Shown piece after piece: positions 1-8,583 of a DNA stretch of 64,000 bases. Both the position numbers and the translations under genes were made by a program. Source of the DNA: Bremerella sp. JC817. Lineage in GTDB: Bacteria > Planctomycetota > Planctomycetia > Pirellulales > Pirellulaceae. The notes under the pieces were generated by a model, which did not search any database, was not told where the DNA came from, and saw only the letters and a program-made list of their open reading frames with translations. The number at the start of each line of letters is the position of its first letter. The stretch's first letter is position 1. The stretch is from assembly GCF_040718835.1 (NCBI RefSeq), contig NZ_JBFEFG010000268.1, positions 310,001 through 374,000 on the forward strand, given 5' to 3'.

Positions 1-1015
1 CACCGAAGTTCGATTCGTCCCTCAGCAGCATCCGAACTTGCGGAACGTACTTCGAGTTCTCGACTGCCTCGACTTCGTCGAACGAAGGCCCACGCCCGAG
101 CGATCGTTGGGCCGCAGCCATCGCGCGCTCGAGTAATTTTGCGTCGGCCATCGTGATGTCTTCGCCTTGGCCTGGCAAGGTCGGACGATAGAATCCACCA
201 TCGTTGTCTTCGGTGACGACTTCGTCCGTCATTTTGCCGGCAATGACTTTTTCTGCCGCCGAACGATGGAAACCTGGTTTCGATTTGTCGACCGGCTTCT
301 CGTCTTCCGCCACACCGGCGATGAGCGAGTCCGCGTCACCTAAGGAGGAACGACTGGAGTCATTTCGCAGACCCATGTCGACAATTTCCGATTCGACAAT
401 CGGGGCATCGGCCGCCGGACGGGTCGGCTCGATGCGGATTTCTTTCTCGTCAGGTGAAATCAGCGAGAGGGTGTCATTCACCGATCGAGTCGCTGTCTCT
501 GGTCGAGGCGCATGCCCAGCTTGCTCTTTGAGGAAGTCTTTCGGCGGGTTACACGGAGCACCCCAGGGGACTTCCAAAGCGGGAACGTGTCGGTCCCCTG
601 GAAGAATCACGGCGGAAATCGTTCGGCGGCTGCGAAGGATCGGGCTCTCTTTGCCCGCGGCGATTCCATGCAGAAGACTCGGTTTATTCGGTTCAGAGCC
701 GGAGGGCCCCTGCGATTCTGGTTCGCCCGACCATTTCGGACGCTGCGCGGCGACAGCTTGTTTCGGCTTGGCGGCGGTCTTGGCAGGCTTTTTGCCGAGA
801 ACATTCGATCCCGATTTCGACGACGGAATCACCTTCGACTTGGACAGATTGGCAGCCGAACCATGCTGAGCACGCTCTTGGGTCGAAGGGGCTTCGGACG
901 TCAATTGGATGTCAAAAACCTTCTTACACTTCGGACAACGTACAGATTTGCCATTCAGTTCAGGCTTAGCTTTGAACTTCGTCTGGCAGTGCGTACATTG
1001 AGCGTATGTGGACAT
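1..1015 (-). CDS. MJ0042-type zinc-ribbon protein, C-terminal end cut by the window
   Basis: An uninterrupted minus-strand frame opens with ATG at 1015 and runs past base 1, so at least 338 residues are visible. The N-terminus holds a compact zinc ribbon: CTHC at residues 7-10 and CPKC near 27-30, with the spacing and KFK...RCPKC...F context of the MJ0042/zinc-ribbon_5 family common in planctomycetes. After about residue 40 the chain is Lys/Ser/Pro-rich and low in complexity, probably a flexible linker, and then becomes acidic and better ordered toward the cut end. No membrane segment is visible in the part present. In planctomycetes such ribbons often head long proteins whose C-terminal domain defines the role, and that part is missing here. 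I assign no function beyond zinc binding. The start is the first Met before the ribbon; a Shine-Dalgarno is not obvious. Confidence 0.75.
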   Translation of the reverse strand, partial: MSTYAQCTHCQTKFKAKPELNGKSVRCPKCKKVFDIQLTSEAPSTQERAQHGSAANLSKSKVIPSSKSGSNVLGKKPAKTAAKPKQAVAAQRPKWSGEPESQGPSGSEPNKPSLLHGIAAGKESPILRSRRTISAVILPGDRHVPALEVPWGAPCNPPKDFLKEQAGHAPRPETATRSVNDTLSLISPDEKEIRIEPTRPAADAPIVESEIVDMGLRNDSSRSSLGDADSLIAGVAEDEKPVDKSKPGFHRSAAEKVIAGKMTDEVVTEDNDGGFYRPTLPGQGEDITMADAKLLERAMAAAQRSLGRGPSFDEVEAVENSKYVPQVRMLLRDESNFG

Positions 1016-1080
1016 CCTGAGCCCGGATTGACGACGTTGATCGGTCAAGTGAGAGGTCTACCAGTTGGTATTTGCCCCCT

Positions 1081-1101
1081 CATTCTCCCTAGGGGGGAAT
1101 G
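1081..1101. promoter_or_regulatory. imperfect palindrome between two minus-strand genes
   Basis: CATTCTCCC and GGGGGAATG flank a central TAG, giving arms that pair at eight of nine positions around CCTAGG. It lies about 66 bases upstream of the zinc-ribbon start, between that gene and the preceding hypothetical gene, both on the minus strand. It could be an operator or a small RNA hairpin. No U-tract follows on either strand, so a terminator is unlikely. Confidence 0.3.
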
Positions 1102-1139
1102 ATTATTCAACCTCGCTGAGCGCATTAAGTTGCGTTCGT

Positions 1140-1784
1140 CTAGCCTTTTTGTGGGATAACGACCCGCATAACCACTTCCCGCTTCGATTTTCCGAGCTGG
1201 AAGGGCATCGTCCGGTACGACTCGGCATACGAGCGGCGGAAACGTAGCGTGTAACCGTCGCTGGGCAAGAATTCGACGGGAAGGCTAAAACTTCCGTCAG
1301 GACGCGTTAGAAAGGCGTTCAGGCACTGCGTCGGCCCGAGCACGTCGATGGGCAGGTTTGCCACAGGATGATCGTTCTCGTCGACCGCGATCCCCCGGAT
1401 CACGGCGTGATCGTCCGGTAATCGGTCCGCTTCTTCCATATGAGCAATGAATCGCTTGAGATTTTCGCCGTCGGCAGTCTGAATCACGACGCGATCGTTA
1501 TCGAACTCGGCCTGGAGACCACCTGAAAGGGCGATGTCGTTCTCAGCCATCGAGAAGAGCCACCGCACATCGCGGTAGTTGGCTCGGTACTGGGCAGTCG
1601 GCAGGCCCTCATCCGCTTCGACGATCGGTTTGGCCAGCAGAGATCTCGCTTCGACCGAATCAGGGTCAAGAAATCGCGTTACGAGCCGTTCGCGATAACG
1701 CCATTGTGTGGTCAGAACGATGGCGAGCGAAATCACCACCATCAACCCCAGCAGGCTTTTCAGACTGAAGCGAATGCCTCGCAT
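1140..1784 (-). CDS. membrane-anchored hypothetical protein with a carboxypeptidase-regulatory-like region
   Basis: About 214 residues from ATG 1784 (GGAGAG lies about ten bases upstream); an in-frame ATG at 1841 would add 19 residues without a visible ribosome site. An arginine/lysine-bearing N-terminus (MRGIRFSLKSLLGLM) is followed by one hydrophobic segment at about residues 8-26, which looks like a signal anchor. This N-terminal pattern is common in planctomycete exported proteins. The C-terminal half contains IRGIAVDENDHPVANLPI, typical of the beta-sandwich CarboxypepD_reg-like fold, where a default value or ornament is described by such repeats. The middle resembles no family I recognise. 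It sits between ParA and the zinc-ribbon gene on the same strand. Function unknown; probably displayed on the outer face of the cytoplasmic membrane. Confidence 0.6.
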   Translation of the reverse strand: MRGIRFSLKSLLGLMVVISLAIVLTTQWRYRERLVTRFLDPDSVEARSLLAKPIVEADEGLPTAQYRANYRDVRWLFSMAENDIALSGGLQAEFDNDRVVIQTADGENLKRFIAHMEEADRLPDDHAVIRGIAVDENDHPVANLPIDVLGPTQCLNAFLTRPDGSFSLPVEFLPSDGYTLRFRRSYAESYRTMPFQLGKSKREVVMRVVIPQKG

Positions 1785-1883
1785 GTTCTCGTGGCTCTCC
1801 AGCAAGGTACGAAAACGGACGGCCATTGCCGTCCATTTCATCTTTACCGTGGGACCCGAGAAGAATCAACTCTTGCCCGGTCG

Positions 1884-2720
1884 TCAGGCCGCGGCCGAAC
1901 CGGCAAGCGATTCATCTTTGTTGGCCGACGCCAACCCCAGCCCTAACACCTCGCGAGCGAGGTTCGCGTAGTCCTCGGCTCCGTTGGAGTTTGGATCGTA
2001 ATCGAAGATCGATTGACCGAAGCTGGGTGCTTCCGCCAAGCGAATATTGCGTCGAATACGAGTCTGGAAAACTTCCGCAGTCGCCCACGTTTTGCCTTCC
2101 GACGAACCCTTGTCGAAAAAGTCGTGCACATCGCCAGCGACTTCACCCGCCAGACGCGTTCCCGACTCGAACAAGCAAAGCACGACGCCCGACAGTCGAA
2201 GGGTCGGATTGATACGCTTCGAGACGATATCGACCGTTCGCAGCAGCTTGCTCAGCCCGTGCAATGCAAGGAAATGGGGCTGCAGCGGAAGGAAGACCTC
2301 GCCGACGCACGCCAACGCATTCAGCGTCAACACGCCCAGGCTTGGTGGGCAATCGATAATCAGGTAATCGTATTGCTCGCCATGAAGTTCCAGGGCATCC
2401 CGCAAGATCATTTCTCGTCCGACTTCACCGGCAAGTTCCATTTCGGCTGCCGCCAAATCGAGATGGGCTGGAATGCACCACAGGTTCTCGCCTGCTTCGT
2501 GACGAACTTGTTCCAGGGTCGCTTCCCCCATGAGAACCTGGTAGATCGATTCCGATCCAGCAGCGACTCCAATTCCTAGATGTAATGAGGCATGCGCCTG
2601 TGGATCGAGATCCATCACACAGACTTTGTGCCCTTCACGCGCGATTGCAGAAGCCAGGTTGACGGCGGTGGTCGTTTTTCCAACGCCCCCTTTTTGATTC
2701 AAAATGGCAATCGACCGCAT
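1884..2720 (-). CDS. ParA/Soj-family Walker ATPase
   Basis: 278 residues. The start at ATG 2720 is decided by AAGGAGGT placed correctly upstream; an upstream in-frame start at 2783 would put junk before the motif. The deviant Walker A, KGGVGKTTTAVNLA, begins near residue 10 and carries the signature lysine; the A' motif VMDLDPQAHAS and Walker B YLIIDCPPSLG follow in order. Proteins of this family dimerise on ATP, bind DNA nonspecifically and position chromosomes, plasmids or protein assemblies. No parB is adjacent: the neighbours are nagB (divergent) and a membrane-anchored unknown. It may therefore be an orphan ParA that positions another cargo, or the parB gene may lie elsewhere. The C-terminal 20 residues are Ala/Ser-rich and variable. 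Confidence 0.9.
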   Translation of the reverse strand: MRSIAILNQKGGVGKTTTAVNLASAIAREGHKVCVMDLDPQAHASLHLGIGVAAGSESIYQVLMGEATLEQVRHEAGENLWCIPAHLDLAAAEMELAGEVGREMILRDALELHGEQYDYLIIDCPPSLGVLTLNALACVGEVFLPLQPHFLALHGLSKLLRTVDIVSKRINPTLRLSGVVLCLFESGTRLAGEVAGDVHDFFDKGSSEGKTWATAEVFQTRIRRNIRLAEAPSFGQSIFDYDPNSNGAEDYANLAREVLGLGLASANKDESLAGSAAA

Positions 2721-2843
2721 GACAACCTCCTTGTTGTGAAGCGAAAACGTCCGGCAAACTGGCTTGGAAAGCAATGCCAGCATGTGGTGAGGATTGTAAA
2801 CAGGATGATCAAGTTAATTCCAGACCGGTTTTTCACTGAATTA

Positions 2844-2862
2844 CCCCAGTTTGACGCTGGGG
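2844..2862. promoter_or_regulatory. inverted repeat in the parA-nagB divergent region
   Basis: CCCCAG (2844-2849) and CTGGGG (2857-2862) are perfect inverted arms around a 7-base centre. The site is in the 237-base gap between the divergent parA-like gene (start 2720) and nagB (start 2958). It lies about 30 bases upstream of a -10-like TATGAT at 2893-2898 that could serve nagB; a TACAAT-like element for the minus strand is at 2793-2798. Position suggests an operator for one or both genes. No binding protein is identifiable. Confidence 0.3.
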
Positions 2863-2957
2863 CATTGTCTTTTCCATCTGCCGGTGGTGGTCTATGATCG
2901 AGAACATTCGTCCCTGCCACCTCTCATTGTCCAGTAAGAAGATAGAGGAACGCCGAC

Positions 2958-3749
2958 GTGCGTGTCATTATCGAATCTTCGGCCGAACAAGGCAGCCAGC
3001 GTGCCGCCTCGATCGTCGCCCAGCTTGTTCGCAAGAAACCCCGTGCTATTCTGGGGCTCGCAACGGGGGGTACGCCTCTCAAGCTGTATCAAGAGCTGAT
3101 CCGCATGCACCAGAGCGAGGGACTCGATTTTTCGCGTGTCACCTCGTTCAATCTGGACGAATATGTCGGCCTGCCACCGACGCACCCACAAAGCTATCGT
3201 CATTTCATGACGGAGAATCTCTTCCGGCACGTTAATATCGATATCCGAAACACCCATGTGCCGGACGGTCGCGCCCTGGATTACGAAACTTATGGCAGCC
3301 AGTACGAAGCCATGATCAACGAGGCAGGCGGCATCGATCTGCAAATTCTAGGGATTGGTCGCGACGGACATATCGCGTTCAATGAGCCTGGATCTTCGCT
3401 CGGAAGCCGAACGCGTTTAAAGACCTTGGCTCCTGAGACAATTCGAGACAACGCCCGCTTTTTTGGATCGGAAGAGGGGGTACCCCGTCTGGCGATCACC
3501 ATGGGTGTTGGTACGATTCTCGAATCGAAAAAATGTATCTTGTTGGCCTTCGGTAAAGAGAAGGCCGAAGCCATCGCGGCCACGGTCGAAGGACCAGTGA
3601 CCGCACAAGTCACCGGAAGCGCCCTACAATTTCATCAAGACGTCGTCGTAATTCTGGACGAGGAATCGGCCTCGCAATTGCAACGCCGTTCTTACTACGA
3701 TGAAGTTGAGGAGGCGCATCGGCGGCTTCAATCCGGGGACGTTCAATAG
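2958..3749 (+). CDS. nagB: glucosamine-6-phosphate deaminase
   Basis: 263 residues from a GTG start. NagB converts glucosamine-6-phosphate to fructose-6-phosphate and ammonia, feeding amino-sugar carbon into glycolysis. Hallmarks are present in order: the phosphate loop LGLATGGTP near residue 33, FNLDEYVGL near 70 with the proton-shuttling Asp, and the catalytic stretch GIGRDGHIAFNEPGS near 136-150 containing the Asp-His-Glu active-site residues. Length matches the family (about 260). The coding region ends 13 bases before the rhomboid gene on the same strand, so the two may be co-transcribed. Functionally it is the last step for the MurNAc/GlcNAc salvage genes at 47.6-54.7 kb in this window; a NagA deacetylase is not present here. 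Confidence 0.95.
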   Translation: MRVIIESSAEQGSQRAASIVAQLVRKKPRAILGLATGGTPLKLYQELIRMHQSEGLDFSRVTSFNLDEYVGLPPTHPQSYRHFMTENLFRHVNIDIRNTHVPDGRALDYETYGSQYEAMINEAGGIDLQILGIGRDGHIAFNEPGSSLGSRTRLKTLAPETIRDNARFFGSEEGVPRLAITMGVGTILESKKCILLAFGKEKAEAIAATVEGPVTAQVTGSALQFHQDVVVILDEESASQLQRRSYYDEVEEAHRRLQSGDVQ

Positions 3750-3762
3750 ATCTGATAGACCA

Positions 3763-4776
3763 ATGCGCCAAATCGGCAAACTTTCTTCTGAAAACGAGGC
3801 AGCCCGCTTCACCGACTACCTGCTGACGTTGGGAATCCACTCCAAAGCGGATCCTGCACAGCAAGGGGAGTGGTCTGTCTGGATTCACGAAGAAAACCAG
3901 GTCGAACAGGCCCGGACCGAGCTCGAGGCCTTCCGCTCGAACCCGGACGACGCTCGATATCGTAAGGCGAGCGACGAAGCGGCCGGCATCCGCAAAATGG
4001 AGCAGCTTCGCGAGAAGGAGCGTCGCAAGAACATTCACGAGGTGAAGCACCGTTCGCCTGGCATGGGGACTGGAACCACCGGCGCCCCGGTGACCCGCGG
4101 CATTCTCACCCTTTGCATTGGGATCTTGCTGCTCGGTGTCTTCGACTCGAATTACTCGCTGCAAGAGCCCGGCATCGGTGACCAGGTTTACAACGCCCTC
4201 TCGTTTCTTTCGCCGGAAGATCTGTTTGCCTATCTCAACTCGCCCGAACCGAACTCGCTAAAGACGATCGAACGGGGCCAGGTATGGCGTCTGATCACTC
4301 CAGCGATCCTGCATCAGCGACCTGCCCCCAATCATCAAGGCATGGGCTGGATTCTGCATATCGGCTTCAACATGTACATGTTGTACATGCTGGGGCCGAC
4401 GCTCGAACGACGGATCGGCAGTTTGCATTTCCTGCTGTTGAACCTGGCCTTGGCGATCGCATCCAACTTGGCCCAAGGGGTCATTCCGATGCTGCTGTAT
4501 GGAACCGATCTGTCGGTTTACGAACGCTACTACGGCGGCGTCAACTTCCTCGGCTACTCCGGCGTGTTGTATGGGCTGTTTGGCTATATCTGGGCACGCT
4601 CGAACAACGACTTGACCTTCGGACTGCGCATGGACCAATCGTCGTACGTCATCCTGATGGTGTGGTTCTTTCTTTGCTGGTTTGGCATGATGGGCGGCGT
4701 GGCCAACCTGGCCCACACCGGCGGTCTGGTCGCAGGACTGGGTCTTGGATATGTCGCCGCGATAATGCGGCGGTAA
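3763..4776 (+). CDS. GlpG-like rhomboid intramembrane serine protease
   Basis: 337 residues. ATG 3763 is chosen because it lies just after nagB; a start at 3700 would overlap nagB by 50 bases. A soluble N-terminal region of about 95 residues resembles the cytoplasmic domain of GlpG-type rhomboids, followed by roughly six to seven hydrophobic segments. The catalytic dyad is visible: GYSGVLYGLFGY with Ser266 (GxSG motif) and LAHTGGLVAG with His318. Before the serine, the HIGFNMYMLYMLG stretch carries the conserved His and Asn (HxxxN) of the oxyanion region. The enzyme cleaves membrane proteins within the lipid bilayer of the cytoplasmic membrane. Its substrate cannot be inferred from the neighbourhood. 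Confidence 0.92.
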   Translation: MRQIGKLSSENEAARFTDYLLTLGIHSKADPAQQGEWSVWIHEENQVEQARTELEAFRSNPDDARYRKASDEAAGIRKMEQLREKERRKNIHEVKHRSPGMGTGTTGAPVTRGILTLCIGILLLGVFDSNYSLQEPGIGDQVYNALSFLSPEDLFAYLNSPEPNSLKTIERGQVWRLITPAILHQRPAPNHQGMGWILHIGFNMYMLYMLGPTLERRIGSLHFLLLNLALAIASNLAQGVIPMLLYGTDLSVYERYYGGVNFLGYSGVLYGLFGYIWARSNNDLTFGLRMDQSSYVILMVWFFLCWFGMMGGVANLAHTGGLVAGLGLGYVAAIMRR

Positions 4777-4779
4777 GGC

Positions 4780-5337
4780 CTACCGCGATGGAAACTCTGG
4801 CGGCCAGGCTTTGGTCACCTTGAATGCCTCTCGCTGATCTTCAAATGCCATGAGCGGCTCTTGGCAAAGCACGAACCGTTTGACGCGGCGGTCTTTGAAG
4901 CATTCGATCTGCATCTCGTAGTTCGGGTACTCGTAGAAGGCGATGAACTCGTGGTCATCTTCGTCGAGCCAGTACCACTCCCCAAAGATGTCTGGCAATT
5001 TGTCCAGCGTCAAATCAGTTAGTGGAATCGAAACGCCTTCCCACGAAACAGTTCCTGGGTAAGGCTTACACTTGCCGACATCGTCGTCCAGCACGATCTG
5101 AAACTCACACAGATTCCCGTTGTCGTCGCGATCGAGGCAAAGCCCGAGGTCAAAGTATTCGACGCTGAAGGGATCGCCCTGGCTGCTCCGCCCCAGACAG
5201 GAAAGCCGGTCGAACGCGCCTCCCAACGGAACTCCGAGGAGCGAAGGGACGTCGAGATCGGCATTCAGTTTCAAACCGCTCGCCCGTTGCCAATCGTTGG
5301 TTGGGTCGCCACGGCGAAAGATTAGGTCGTACCACAT
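4780..5337 (-). CDS. hypothetical protein, acidic, cytoplasmic
   Basis: 185 residues from ATG 5337 (MWYDLIFRRGDP). I do not recognise a family. There is no signal peptide or membrane segment. The chain is rich in Asp, Glu and aromatic residues, with the run LDRDDNGNLCEFQIVLDDD in the middle, and ends FPSR. The size, acidity and aromatic content recall SMI1/KNR4-like or Imm-type immunity proteins, but no diagnostic motif supports that. It is convergent with the rhomboid gene (3 bases between stops) and lies just downstream of another unknown minus-strand gene (5362-5940), with which it probably shares a transcript. Confidence 0.6.
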   Translation of the reverse strand: MWYDLIFRRGDPTNDWQRASGLKLNADLDVPSLLGVPLGGAFDRLSCLGRSSQGDPFSVEYFDLGLCLDRDDNGNLCEFQIVLDDDVGKCKPYPGTVSWEGVSIPLTDLTLDKLPDIFGEWYWLDEDDHEFIAFYEYPNYEMQIECFKDRRVKRFVLCQEPLMAFEDQREAFKVTKAWPPEFPSR

Positions 5338-5361
5338 AGTCGAATCAGATTTGCGGTTGAG

Positions 5362-5940
5362 CTACTTGGAAGCCTGTTGGGTCAGGGCATCGGCGACAAA
5401 TTGGCGAATGCCGCTTGCCGTTGGGTTCGGCTTGGGGACCAATACCGACTTGCTATCGGCCAGACCGACGAATCCCTGATCGAGATCAAACCAGACCGTC
5501 GTCGCAGGTTCGTCGCCGTCGGGGGTGAAATCGACCTGGTGCGTCCAGTTCGGAGCGGCCTCGTCGGTGGGCAAAGTCCCCTCGAAACTAGAATCCTCGA
5601 TCAAAGCCTGGCGAAAATGGACCAGTCCCCGCATCTTCGAGATATCGTACGACTGGCCATCGTGCCGCAGTTCGACCTTCGGGGCGTAGCGAATGTTCTC
5701 GCCGTTGAGAGCTCCCCAATAGGCGATCGATGCATATCCGCGATTCCAGTGATGCCATACCGTCACCAGCGAGACCGCGACCGCGACAGCAATAATCACG
5801 GCCACGACCAGAGTTCCAGAGGTCGAAGGCTTTTCCTGGGGGGAAGTTGCGTCGGATTCGGATTCCAAAGTCGGCCTCAATCGGGAATGTTCGGGAGCGG
5901 ATCGTTTTTTTATACTCAATAGTTGCCCGCCGGTGGGCAA
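5362..5940 (-). CDS. hypothetical single-pass membrane protein
   Basis: 192 residues if a TTG at 5940 is the start; a second TTG seven codons downstream is also possible, and neither has a strong ribosome site. A basic, polar N-terminal segment of about 43 residues (with a Thr/Ser/Pro-rich stretch) precedes one strongly hydrophobic helix, TLVVAVIIAVAVAVSLVTV, followed by an outward domain of about 125 residues. The C-terminal domain contains WTHQVDFTPDG and TTVWFDLDQGFVG and looks like a beta-rich fold; I recognise no family. It is followed after 24 bases by the 4780-5337 gene and is divergent from the small gene at 5984. Confidence 0.55.
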   Translation of the reverse strand: MPTGGQLLSIKKRSAPEHSRLRPTLESESDATSPQEKPSTSGTLVVAVIIAVAVAVSLVTVWHHWNRGYASIAYWGALNGENIRYAPKVELRHDGQSYDISKMRGLVHFRQALIEDSSFEGTLPTDEAAPNWTHQVDFTPDGDEPATTVWFDLDQGFVGLADSKSVLVPKPNPTASGIRQFVADALTQQASK

Positions 5941-5983
5941 GCGAACCCATTTCGTCTGATCAGACTCTCAAAGGATAAGTCCC

Positions 5984-6214
5984 TTGGCGGACAAATTCGA
6001 TCCCTATCGCGAAGCATTGATCGTCGAGCAGCAGACGATTTGGCCCGAAGAACTAGCGGATGTTCCGCTTGAAAAGCGCGAGAGCCTCGCTCGGAAGCTC
6101 CATGGCGATGCCGCCGCGTGCGAGCACTTGGAGTACATTCGTCTCCATACCGGCTTTTGCCGCCAGATCACGGTGACGCCCGCAGACCTCGTCCGTCTCG
6201 GCAACGCCACTTAA
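5984..6214 (+). CDS. small conserved-looking hypothetical protein upstream of aroB
   Basis: 76 residues from a TTG start (MADKFDPYREALIVEQQTIW). AAGGATAAG about ten bases before the TTG provides a plausible ribosome site. The protein is soluble, acidic in its first half and predicted mostly helical (YREALIVEQQTIWPEELADV). Two cysteines (CEHLEYIRLHTGFC) are 14 residues apart. It ends 34 bases before aroB on the same strand and likely shares its transcript. I do not recognise a family or infer a function; codon choice looks like its neighbours, which supports it being a real gene. Confidence 0.55.
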   Translation: MADKFDPYREALIVEQQTIWPEELADVPLEKRESLARKLHGDAAACEHLEYIRLHTGFCRQITVTPADLVRLGNAT

Positions 6215-6248
6215 TCCCTATCCGTCATTCAGCCCCAGATCGTCGCCG

Positions 6249-7370
6249 ATGCCAACCAGCAATCCTAGCCAGATCCCTCCGCAAACCGTTCATGTGCCCC
6301 TGGCCGAACGCTCGTACGATATCTCCATCGGCACTGGCAATTTGGCCCAAGTCGGCAAGTGGATCACTTCGCTGCGAAGCGTCACCCATGCCGTCTTGAT
6401 CAGCGATACCAACGTCGCCGCTCACTACGAAAAGCCAGTCCTGCAGGCTCTGGAAGCCGAAGGGATTCGCGTGACGAGCCTGGTCGTTCCCGCCGGCGAA
6501 CCCAGCAAATCGGTTGCTACTGCCCAGAAGTTGTGGGAAGCCGCCCTGGAGGATCGCGTGGACCGGAAGTCGATCGTCGTGGCTCTTGGTGGCGGCGTGA
6601 TCGGCGACCTCGCAGGCTTCATCGCCGCGACCATGACGCGTGGACTCGACTTTTTTCAGATTCCCACCACGCTACTCGCCCAGGTCGACAGCAGTGTCGG
6701 CGGCAAGGTCGGCATTAATCTCCCCGCGGCAAAGAACATAGTCGGCTGCTTTTGGCAACCCAAAGGGGTGCTGATCGATACGGCGGTTCTCGAAACGTTG
6801 CCACGGCGCGAATACCTTTCTGGCCTGGCCGAGGTGGTGAAGTATGGCGTGATCCTCGATGAGCCGTTCTTCGACTATCTGGAAGTGAACGTCCAACCGC
6901 TCCTCGACCGCGAACCGGCAGCTTTGCAAAAAATCATTGCCCGCAGCTGCGAGTTAAAAGCCCAGGTCGTCGCCGAAGATGAACGCGAAACGACCGGCCT
7001 TCGGGCAATCTTGAATTACGGTCACACCTACTGCCATGCCTTGGAAACGGTTGCCGGCTACGGCGAGTTTCTGCATGGCGAAGCAGTTTCGGTCGGGATG
7101 TTATGTGCTTCGCGACTGGGAGAAAAGCTCGGCGTTTTCGACGCCCCGTCGACCCAGCGACAACATGCGTTGCTATCGGCCTTGAGTCTTCCGGTCGCTA
7201 CGCCCAAGCTCGACGAAGCGGCCATCCTGGCGGCGATGCAGCGCGATAAAAAGGTCGAGCATGGCAAGCTGCGATTCATCGTTCCCCACAAGATCGGCAA
7301 AGTGGAACTGATGGCCGATATCGACAGCCAAGTTGCCATGTCCGCCTGGCGAGAAGGGCATTCCGCTTAG
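6249..7370 (+). CDS. aroB: 3-dehydroquinate synthase
   Basis: 373 residues. AroB cyclises DAHP to 3-dehydroquinate, the second step of the shikimate pathway, using NAD and a divalent metal. The NAD-binding stretch GGGVIGDLAGFIAATMTRG (about residues 115-133) is followed by the substrate loop IPTTLLAQVDSSVGGK. Metal ligands are in their expected contexts: Glu in GLAEVVKYG, His in LNYGHTYCHALE and His in FLHGEAVSVGM. Length and order match the family; the N-terminal 15 residues are a short extension. An unknown small gene lies upstream and dprA follows after 79 bases with its own promoter-like sequence. Confidence 0.96.
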   Translation: MPTSNPSQIPPQTVHVPLAERSYDISIGTGNLAQVGKWITSLRSVTHAVLISDTNVAAHYEKPVLQALEAEGIRVTSLVVPAGEPSKSVATAQKLWEAALEDRVDRKSIVVALGGGVIGDLAGFIAATMTRGLDFFQIPTTLLAQVDSSVGGKVGINLPAAKNIVGCFWQPKGVLIDTAVLETLPRREYLSGLAEVVKYGVILDEPFFDYLEVNVQPLLDREPAALQKIIARSCELKAQVVAEDERETTGLRAILNYGHTYCHALETVAGYGEFLHGEAVSVGMLCASRLGEKLGVFDAPSTQRQHALLSALSLPVATPKLDEAAILAAMQRDKKVEHGKLRFIVPHKIGKVELMADIDSQVAMSAWREGHSA

Positions 7371-7381
7371 CAACTTTTCGC

Positions 7382-7411
7382 TCGACATTCTCGAGTAGGC
7401 CCCCCTACAAT
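7382..7411 (+). promoter_or_regulatory. candidate sigma-70 promoter for dprA
   Basis: TCGACA at 7382-7387 (five of six to TTGACA) and TACAAT at 7406-7411 (five of six to TATAAT) are separated by 18 bases. The predicted start would lie about 30 bases before the dprA ATG at 7450, leaving room for the AGAGGTG ribosome site at 7434-7440. The element is in the intergenic gap after aroB. Prediction by eye only. Confidence 0.4.
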
Positions 7412-7449
7412 AGCGGAGCAATTCTCCCTATTCAGAGGTGTCGGCCAGA

Positions 7450-8580
7450 ATGACGATGTCGGACGTTGATCGTGAAGAAGATCCTGAGTTTCAAGCGGCC
7501 ATTCGGTTAGCACTCAGCTCCGGAATTGGACCTGCGAAGGTTCAGGCCCTCGAAGCCTATTTCGGGTCGCTCGCTGCCGCACTTCAGGCAACCGCTCGGC
7601 AATTGCAGGAAGTCTCCGGCATTGGACCAAAGGTTGCAAAGACGATCGTCGAAGCCAACACGCTCGATATCGAGCGCGAACTCGATCATTGTCGCGACTT
7701 TGGGATTCAAATCCTGACCCGCTCCGATGAAGCCTTTCCTGGCCTGCTTCGCGAAATCGTCGATCCTCCGACGCTGCTATTCGTTCGGGGAGAGTTTCTC
7801 GCCAGCGATGAACTAGCGGTCGCCATCGTCGGCACGCGACATGCCACGCATTACGGTAAGAAGCAAGCCGAACGCTTTGGCTACGAACTTGCGAAGGCAG
7901 GCTTCACGGTTGTGAGTGGTCTGGCTAGAGGTATCGACGCGGCTGCCCATCGCGGAGCCATCAAGGCCGGGGGCCGCACGATCGCATTTCTCGGGGGCGG
8001 GGTCTCGAAGATCTATCCGCCGGAGCACGTTGACCTGGCCGAGGAAGTTTCGCAAAGCGGGGCGATCGTCAGCGAGGCAGCTCCCCTGGTCAGCCCAATT
8101 GCAGGTGCTTTCCCGCAGCGAAACCGATTGATCACCGGCATGAGCTTAGGCGTCGTGATCATCGAAGCGGCACTACGAAGTGGAGCGTTGATTTCCGCTC
8201 GCATGGCCATGGAGCAAAATCGCGAGGTGTTCGCGATCCCAGGACAAATCGACAATCCGGTTGCCCGCGGTGTGAATAGCCTGATCCGCGATGGCGCGAC
8301 GCTGGTTCAATCGGTGGACGATGTGCTGGAACAACTTGGCCCACTCCGAAAACCGCTGAAGGTCTCGGAAACGCAGACGGTTCTTGCACCTGCCGAACTA
8401 CAGCTCAACGATCAAGAGCAAACGGTCCTGCAGCATATCGACCTGGCACCGATGTCACTCGATGCGCTCGTGGCCCGGTCGCAATTGCCGGTTCACCGGG
8501 TGTTGTCGACCCTCTCGATCCTTGAAATGAAACGCCTCATCGTAAGAACCAGCGGGACGACCATTCAGCGAACCGCCTAG
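7450..8580 (+). CDS. dprA: DNA-processing protein DprA
   Basis: 376 residues. The start is ATG 7450, placed nine bases after AGAGGTG; the GTG at 7438 lies inside that ribosome site and is rejected. DprA binds incoming single-stranded DNA during natural transformation and loads RecA. Domains in order: an N-terminal helix-hairpin-helix region (about residues 20-70, GIGPAKVQALEAYF and SGIGPKVAKTI), the Rossmann-like DprA core (VAIVGTRHATHYG, VVSGLARGIDAAAH, GGGVSKIYPPEH, FPQRNRLITGMS, RSGALISARMAMEQNREVFAIPG) and a C-terminal winged-helix domain (about 310-376). No competence genes are adjacent. It converges on the SRAP gene with 3 bases between stops. Confidence 0.96.
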   Translation: MTMSDVDREEDPEFQAAIRLALSSGIGPAKVQALEAYFGSLAAALQATARQLQEVSGIGPKVAKTIVEANTLDIERELDHCRDFGIQILTRSDEAFPGLLREIVDPPTLLFVRGEFLASDELAVAIVGTRHATHYGKKQAERFGYELAKAGFTVVSGLARGIDAAAHRGAIKAGGRTIAFLGGGVSKIYPPEHVDLAEEVSQSGAIVSEAAPLVSPIAGAFPQRNRLITGMSLGVVIIEAALRSGALISARMAMEQNREVFAIPGQIDNPVARGVNSLIRDGATLVQSVDDVLEQLGPLRKPLKVSETQTVLAPAELQLNDQEQTVLQHIDLAPMSLDALVARSQLPVHRVLSTLSILEMKRLIVRTSGTTIQRTA

Positions 8581-8583
8581 CGA

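Noticed and set aside
204..1102. Plus-strand open frames over the left edge
   Set aside because: They are antisense shadows of the zinc-ribbon gene, whose minus-strand frame has a clear CxxC...CxxC domain.
2958..4164. Long antisense frames across nagB and the rhomboid gene
   Set aside because: The sense frames carry complete catalytic motifs; antisense frames show none.
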